Shown here: piece after piece, positions 56,555 to 64,000 of the stretch | Layout: each line of letters opens with the position of its first letter | Numbering within the stretch: the first letter of the stretch is position 1 | Assembly: GCA_038277395.1 (NCBI GenBank) | Contig: CM076195.1 | Location: 160,117,911-160,181,910, forward strand | Length of the DNA: 64,000 nucleotides | DNA from: Dryocosmus kuriphilus | Lineage: Eukaryota > Arthropoda > Insecta > Hymenoptera > Cynipidae | Direction of reading: 5' to 3' | The notes under the pieces: model-generated | What the model saw: the letters and a program-made list of their open reading frames with translations, nothing else | Database searches by the model: none | Told to the model about the DNA's origin: nothing | Made by a program: the position numbers and the translations under genes

Positions 56555-59500
56555 ACCTCATAAAAATTAAAGAGGTTCCAAAAACATTAATTGTTTCCAA
56601 AACTACTTAATAACTACAATGACTACTACTGCAACTCAATGACCACTGCAATGATTGCACAGTCATTATTGTCTGTCGTAACCATTATAATACACTGTTT
56701 CTTTTAAACTAAAATGTAAAAACTAATGTGTTTGGAACCTCTCTTATTTTTATTAGGTTACCAAAGCTACTCAGTGATTGTACACTGACTACTACGGTAA
56801 CTCAATGCATACTACAATGACTTGCACAGTCATTGTTCTCAAAGCTACTCAATGACTGCACAATGACTATTACTGTAACTCAATGACCACTACAATGAGT
56901 GTAGAGTCATTTTTGTCTTTCGTAACCATTACAAATCACTGTTTCTTTTAAACTAAAATGTAACAGTTAAAGTTTTTGGAAACCTCTCTAATCTTTATGG
57001 GGTTACAAAAGCTACTCAATGACCGTACAATGACTATCATAGTACATCAATGAATATTACAATGATTTGTACAGTCATTGTTATCAAAGCTGCTCAATGA
57101 CTGTGAAGTGACTACTACTGTAACTCAATGACCACTACAATGACCGCACTCTTATTTGTCTGTCGCAGACATTATAATACATTGTCTCTTTTAAAATAAA
57201 ATGTAAGAATTCATATTTTCCGAACCTGTCGAATTTTTATGAGGTTACAAAAGCAACTCAATGATCGTAAAATTGCTACTATGGTAACTCAGTGGATACT
57301 AAGATGACTTGTACAGTCATTGTTGAGAAGGCTACTCAGCAACTGTGCAAGGACCACCACTGTAACTCAATGCCTACTACAATGACTGTAGAGTAATTTT
57401 TGTCTGTCCCAATCATTATAATAGACTGTTTCTTTTAAACTATAATGTAGCAATTAATATTTTTGGAACTCCTCTCATTTTTATTAGGTTACCAAAGCTA
57501 CTCAATGACTGTACAATGACTACTACTGTAACTCAATGACCACTACAATGACTGCGGAGTCATTGTTCTCTATCGTAACCATTATAAAACACTTTCTTTT
57601 AAACTAAAATGTAACACTTAATGTCTTTGGAACCTCTCTAATTCTTATGAGGATACAAAAGCTACTCAATGACTGTACAATTACTACTATGGTAACTCAA
57701 TGCATACTACAATGACTTGTACAGTCATTGTCGTCGCAGCTACTCAATGACTCCACAATGAGTACTATTGTAACTCAATGGCCACTGCAATGATTGTAGA
57801 TTCATTTTTGTCTGTCGCAACCATTACAAAACACTCTTTCTTTTAAACTAAAATGTAGCAATTAATGTTTTTGGAACTTCCCTAATTTTTATAGGTTTAT
57901 CAAATTTACTCAATGACTCTACAATGACTACTATGTTAACTCAATAAACACTACTGTAGCTCAATGACTACTACAATGACTGCACAGTCATTTGTCTATC
58001 GTAAACATTATAATACGTTGTCTCTTTTAAAATAAAGTGTAAGAGTTCATATTTTTCGAACCCCTCGAATTTTTATGAGGTTACCAAAGCAACCTAATGA
58101 CTGTAAAATGACTACTATGGTAACTCAGTGGATACTAAGATGACTTGTACAGTCATTGTTGACAAACCTACTCAGAAACTGTACAAGGGCCACCACTGTA
58201 ACTCAATGCCCACTACACTGACTATAGAGTCATTTTTGTCTGTCCCAATCATTATAATACGCTGTTTCTTTTAAACTATAATGTAGCAATTACTATTTTT
58301 GGAACTCCTCTCATTTTTATTAGGTTACCAATGCTACTCAATGACTGTACAATGACTAATACTGTAACTCAATGACCACTACAATGACTGCACACTTATT
58401 TGTCTGTCGCAGACATTATAATACATTGTCTCTTTTAAAATAAAATGTAAGAATTCATATTTTCCGAACCTGTCGAATTTTTATGAGGTTACAAAAGCAA
58501 CTCAATGATCGTAAAATTGCTACTATGGTAACTCAGTGGATACTAAGATGACTTGTACAGTCATTGTTGAGAAGGCTACTCAGCAACTGTGCAAGGACCA
58601 CCACTGTAACTCAATGCCTACTAAAATGACTGTAGAGTCATTTTTGTCTGTCCCAATCATTATAATACACTGTTTCTTTTAAACTGAAATGTAGCAATTA
58701 ATATTTTTGGAACTCCTCTCATTTTTATTAGGTTAACAATGCTACTCAATGACTCCACAATGAGTACTATTGTAACCCAATGGCCCCTCCAATGATTGTA
58801 GATTCATTTTTGTCTCTCGCAACCATTACAAAACACTCTTTCTTTTAAACTAAAATGTAACAATTAATGTTTTCGGAACCTCTCTAATTTTTATTAGGTT
58901 ACAAAGGCTACTCAATGACTGTACAATGACTACCATGGCAGCTCAATAAATACTACAATGAGTTGTACAGTGATTGCCGTCACAGCTACTCAATGACTCC
59001 AAAATGAGTACTATTGTAACTCAGTGGCCACTACAATGATTGTAGATTCATTTTTGTCTGTCGCAACCATTACAAAACACTCTTTCTTTTAAACTAAAAT
59101 GTAGCAATTAATGCTTTTGGAACTTCCCTAATTTTTATAGGCTTATCAAAGTTACTCAATGACTCTACAATGACTACTATGTTAACTCAATAAATACTAC
59201 TGTAACTCAATGACTACTACAATGACTGCACAGTCATTTGTCCGTCGTCAACATTATAATACGTTGTCTCTTTTAAAATAAAGTGTAAGAGTTCATATTT
59301 TTCAAACCCCTCGCATTTTTATGAGGTTACCAAAGCAACCTAATGACTGTAAAATAACTACTATGGTAACTCAGTGAATAATATAGATGACTTGTAGAGT
59401 CATTGTTGACAAAGCTACTCAGAAACTGTACAAGGACCACAACTGTAACTCAATGCCCACTACACTGACTGTAGAATCATTTTTTTCTGTCTCAATCATT

Positions 59501-62500
59501 ATAATACACTGTTTCTTTTAAACTAAAATGTAGCAATTAATGTTTTTGGAACCCCTCTCATTTTTATTAGGTTACCAAAGCTACTCAATGACTGTACAAT
59601 GACTAATACTGTAACTCAATGACCACTACAATAACTGCGGAGTCATTGTTCTCTATCGTAACCATTATAACACACTGTTTCTTTTAAACTAAAATGTAAC
59701 ACTTAATGTCTTTGGAACCTCTCTAATTCTTATGACGATACAAAAGCTACTCAATGACTGTACAATTACTACTATGGTAACTCAATGCATACTACAATGA
59801 TTTGTACAGTCATTGTCGTCGCAGCTACTCAATGACTCCACAATGAGTACTATTGTAACTCAATGGCCACTACAATGATTGTAGATTCATTTTTGTCTCT
59901 CGCAACCATTACAAAACACTCTTTCTTTTAAACTAAAATGTAGCAATTAATGTTTTTGAAACCTCTGTAATTTTTATAGGTTTATCGAAGTTACTCAATG
60001 ACTGTACAATGACTACTATGTTAACTCAATAAATACTACTGTAACTCAATGACTACTACAATGACTGCACAGTCATTTGTCTGTCGGAACCATTATAATA
60101 CGTTGTCTCTTTTAAAATAAAGTGTAAGAGATCATATTTTTCTAACCCTCGAATTTTTATGAGGTTACCGGAGCAACCTAATGACTGTAAAATGACTACT
60201 ACGGTAACTCAGTGGATACTAAGATGACTTGTACAGTCATTGTTGACAAACCTACTCAGAAACTGTACAAGGACCCCCACTGTAACTCAATGCCCACTAC
60301 ACTGACTGTAGAGTCATTTTTTTCTGTCCCAATCATTATAATACACTGTTTCTTTAAACTGAAATGTAGCAATTAATGTTTTTGGAACCCCTCTCATTTT
60401 TATTAGGTTACCAAAGCTACTCAATGACTGTACAATGACTACTACTGTAACTCAATGACCACTACAATGACTGCGGAGACATTGTTCTCTATCGTAACCA
60501 TTATAACACACTTTCTTTTAAACTAAAATGTAACACTTAATGTCTTTGGAACCTCTCTTGAAAACCTCATAAAAATTAAAGAGGTTCCAAAAACATTAAT
60601 TGTTTCCAAAACTACTTAATGACTACAATGACTACTACTGCAACTCAATGACCACTACAATGATTGTACATTCATTTTTGTCAGTCACAACCATTACAAA
60701 ACACTCTTTCTTTTAAACTAAAATGTAGCAATTAATGTTTTTGGAACCTCTCTAATTTTTATAGGTTTTTAAAGTTACGCAATGACTGTACAATGACTAC
60801 TATGTTAACTAAATAAATACTACTGTAACTCAATGACTACTACAATGACTGCACAGTCATTTGTCTGTCGTAACCATCATAATACGTTGTCTCTTTAAAA
60901 ATAAAGTGTAAGAGTTCATATTTTACGAACCCCTCGAATTTTTATGAGGTTACCAAAGCAACCTAATGACTGTAAAATGACTACTATGGTAACTCAGTGG
61001 ATACTAAGATGACTTGTACAGTCATTGTTGACCAACCTACTCAGAAACTGTACAAGGATCACCACTGTAACTCAATGCCCACTACACTGACTGTAGAGTC
61101 ATTTTTTTCTGTCCCAATCATTATAATACACTGTTTCTTTTAAACTAAAATGTAACACTTAATGTCTTTGGAACCTCTCTAATTCTTATGAGGATACAAA
61201 AGCTACTCAATGGCTGTACAATTACTACTATGGTAACTCAATGCATACTACAATGACTTGTACAGTCATTGCCGTCACAGCTACTCAATGACTCCACAAT
61301 GAGTACTATTGTAATTCAATGGCCACTTCAATGATTGTAGATTCATTTTTGTCTGTCGCAACCATTACAAAACACTCTTTTTTTAAAACTAAAATGTAGC
61401 AATTAATGTTTTTGGAACCTCTCTAATTTTTGTAGGTTTATCAAAGCTACTCAATGACCGTACAATGACTACTACTGTAACTGAATAATCACTACAATGA
61501 CTGTAGAGTCATTGTTCTCTATCGCAATAATTATAAAACACTATTTCTTTTAAACTAAAATGTAACAATTTATGTTTTTAGAACCTCTATAATTTTGGTG
61601 ATGTTAACAAAGCTGCTGAATGACTGTACACTGACTACTATAGTAACTCAATGAATACTACAATGACTTGTACAGTCATTGCTGTCAAAGCTACTCAATG
61701 CCTGTAAAATGACTACTACTGTAACTGAATGACCACTAAAGTGACTGTAGAGTCATTTTTCTCTATCTTAACCATTATAAAACACTGTTTCTTTTAAATT
61801 AAAATGTAACAATTAATGTTTTTGAAACCTCTCTAATTTTTATGAGGTTACAAAAGCTTCTCCATGACTGCACATTAACTACTATGGTAACTCAAATACT
61901 ACAACGACTTGTAATGTCATTTTTGTCAAAGCTACTCAATGACTGTACAATGACTGCTACTGTAAACTTAATGACCACTCAAATGACTGTAGAGTCACTG
62001 CTCTCTATCGTAACCATTAAAAAACACTGTTTCTTTTAAACTAAAATGTAACAATTAATGTTTTTGAAACCTCTCTAATTTTTATGAGGTTACAAAAGCT
62101 GCTCCATGACTGCACAATAACTACTATGGTAACTCAAATACTACAACGACTTGTAATGTCATTTTTGTCAAAGCTACTCAATGACTGTACAATGACTGCT
62201 ACTGTAAACTTAATGACCACTAAAATGACTGTAGAGTCACTGCTCTCTATCGTAACCATTAAAAAACACTGTTTCTTTTAAACTAAAATGTAACAATTAA
62301 TGTTTTTGAAACCTCTCTAATTTTTATGAGGTTACAAAAGCTGCTCCATGACTGCACAATAACTACTATGGTAACTCAAATACTACAACGACTTGTAATG
62401 TCATTTTTGTCAAAGCTACTCAATGACTATACAATGACTGCTACTGTAAACTTAATGACCACTAAAATGACTGTAGAGTCACTGCTCTCTATCGTAACCA

Positions 62501-62990
62501 TTAAAAAACACTGTTTCTTTCAAACTAAAATGTAACAATTAATGTTTTTGAAACCTCTCTAATTGTTATGAGGTTACAAAAGCTGCTCCATGACTGCACA
62601 ATGACTACTATAGTAACTCAATGAATACTACAATGACTTGTACAGGTATTGCTGTCAAAGCTACTCAATGACTGTAAAATGACTACTACTGTAACTGAAT
62701 GACCACTAAAGTGACTTTAGAGTCATTTTTCTCTATCGTAACCATTATAAAACACGGTTTCTTTTAAACTAAAATGTAACAATTAATGTTTTTGGAATCT
62801 CTCTAATTTTTATGAGGTTACGAAGGCTGCTCCATGACTGGATAATGACTACTATGGTAACTCAAATACTACAATGACTTGTAAAGTGATTTTTGTCAAA
62901 GCTACTCAATGACTGTACAATGTCTACTACTGTAAACTCATGACCACTACAATGACCGTAGAGTCATTGTTCTCTATCGTAACCATTATT
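56555..62990. repeat. Satellite of about 240 bp with higher-order structure
   Basis: About 28 units contain CTACTCAATGACTGTACAAT, GACTACTACTGTAACTCAAT, TTTCTTTTAAACTAAAATGT and AATTTTTATGAGGTTACAAA. Spacing of the TTTTAAACTAAAATGTA marker alternates between about 242 bp and a shorter 157-186 bp unit over much of the array. Four successive spacings of about 169, 243, 186 and 242 bp (about 840 bp) recur. The last three units (61842-62570) are nearly identical at 242 bp. ORFs of 65-69 residues there are simply the repeat unit. The array starts and is interrupted once by an inverted segment (56555-56620 and 60553-60620). Confidence 0.93.
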
Positions 62991-63525
62991 TTTTCATGGC
63001 TGCCATTTTGTTCCAAATTTTTTTATCTGACTTCAAGCAGTCAGAATTAAGGCAGAAACTCATTAAAAATGCCGTCTGCAAGTATTAGCTACATAAAAAA
63101 TTTTTCGGATTGTTGTAAACAAATTAGTGAGAAATTTTCTATTTGCGACAGTGAGGTACCTTTGATCGACATTTCTTGCAGAAAAAGGAAGTACAGGAAT
63201 GTTTAGTTAAAATTATAGAAAGTTAAATATGAATTATTAATTGTTTATGACAATTTAATGAACGACTAACGTGCCAAATTCGAAGTTCGAATCGAATTAT
63301 TCTTGAACAACACTGATTTAATGTTTCAACTTAAACTTTTTCAATTATTCATTTAACTCTGTATCAGTTGCAGCTGAAGTTCTTTAGGTTTTAAATGATA
63401 CAATTTGCAAAACTGTACAGTTTCATTAGCCTAAAAGAGCAGCTATACAATAGTAAAACTCTCATTTAAAACTCGTGTAATTTTAACTGTTCATTTTTGA
63501 ATACTTCACATTTACGAAAAAACGT
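62991..63525. repeat. Dispersed repeat, right copy (pair with 33227-33763)
   Basis: Collinear with 33227-33763 (GCTGCCATTTTGTTCCAAAT near the start, TACGAAAAAACGT at the end). It begins exactly where the 240-bp satellite ends within a unit, so the satellite boundary coincides with the repeat border. Confidence 0.85.
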
Positions 63526-64000
63526 TCAATTTTTTGAAAACAAGTTCGTTACATTTCAATATCTGAAAAACTTTAATGTTACAATTGTCATATTTTGACG
63601 ATTCATGTTAAATATTTCCAAATTCTCACAATATCTATTATTTTTCTAATTGGAATTTAGTCAATTTTTAATTGTTGCAAAAATCTACATGATTATGAAT
63701 TTTATATTTGGATTTGTTTCATTGTCACTTATTCTATTTCAAATTCTTCAATTTCAAATTCATCAGTCTCAAATACTTCAATTTTTAAAGTTCCCAATTG
63801 AAATTTATTGAGGTTTGGAAATATACCCGTAAGGAACATTTTGAAGACTTCCTGTTTTCATTGTTTCTGAACGGCATTGAGTTTAAAATGGTTTTCTTTT
63901 TAATAACTAAATTCACAGTTGTGGTATTTAAACTTTTAATCACTGGTCTTTGATTTTGACTGTTAACTAATTATTTAGTTATTGACATAGAAACATCTTT
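63526..64000. other. AT-rich sequence to window end
   Basis: No gene or repeat recognised. Confidence 0.5.

Noticed and set aside
61842..62535. Three similar 65-69 residue ORFs in tandem
   Set aside because: They are the 242-bp satellite unit read in one frame and end at every unit boundary.

Overview
The window is AT-rich eukaryotic DNA. It has one spliced gene fragment at the left end, very long AT satellites, and a dense pile of decayed transposable elements. Introns with GT..AG borders, Penelope-like and LINE retroelements and DUF4806-type coding sequence all point to an arthropod. An insect, perhaps a hymenopteran, is my best guess, from general familiarity and not from a search. Nothing looks bacterial. 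No tRNA or rRNA gene and no CRISPR array was seen.

Layout. 1-2.0 kb: the 3' part of a host gene in five exons ending in a DUF4806-like domain. 2.1-6.6 kb: a DNA-transposon end, a broken repetitive-family gene, a 42-bp minisatellite, a possible solo LTR, and a minus-strand LINE remnant whose catalytic motif is damaged. 7.4-16.3 kb: a nested structure. An old Penelope-like element (here PLE-D) is split by a second one (PLE-A) flanked by a 7-bp target duplication. PLE-A consists of an inverted partial copy plus a main copy, and the main copy is itself interrupted by two DNA-type insertions. 18.2-24 kb: a foldback element and two copies of a third family (PLE-B) on either side of a 10-bp-periodic satellite. 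24.6-26.9 kb: another AT-rich short-period array. 27.9-32.4 kb: a minus-strand LINE with endonuclease and RT, head to head with a SINE that shares its 3' tail. 33-47.5 kb: LTR-element gag remnant, MITE-like elements and several AT satellites, including an array of about 11 units of roughly 300 bp. 48.3-54.5 kb: five truncated PLE-C copies in alternating orientation inside one 14-bp target duplication. 56.5-63 kb: a satellite of about 240 bp with higher-order structure.

The most interesting thread is RNA-based. All three younger PLE families (A, B, C) carry recognisable hammerhead ribozyme cores in their terminal repeats. In every well-preserved copy stem III is a bare self-complementary tetranucleotide: ACGT in A and B, AGCT in C. 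This is what a ribozyme acting as a dimer would need. Hammerheads in Penelope-like elements are established knowledge; the conserved palindrome across families and the concatemeric PLE-C locus are the points worth following up. Every PLE, LINE and gag reading frame checked contains stops, frameshifts or deletions, so no element here looks autonomous.
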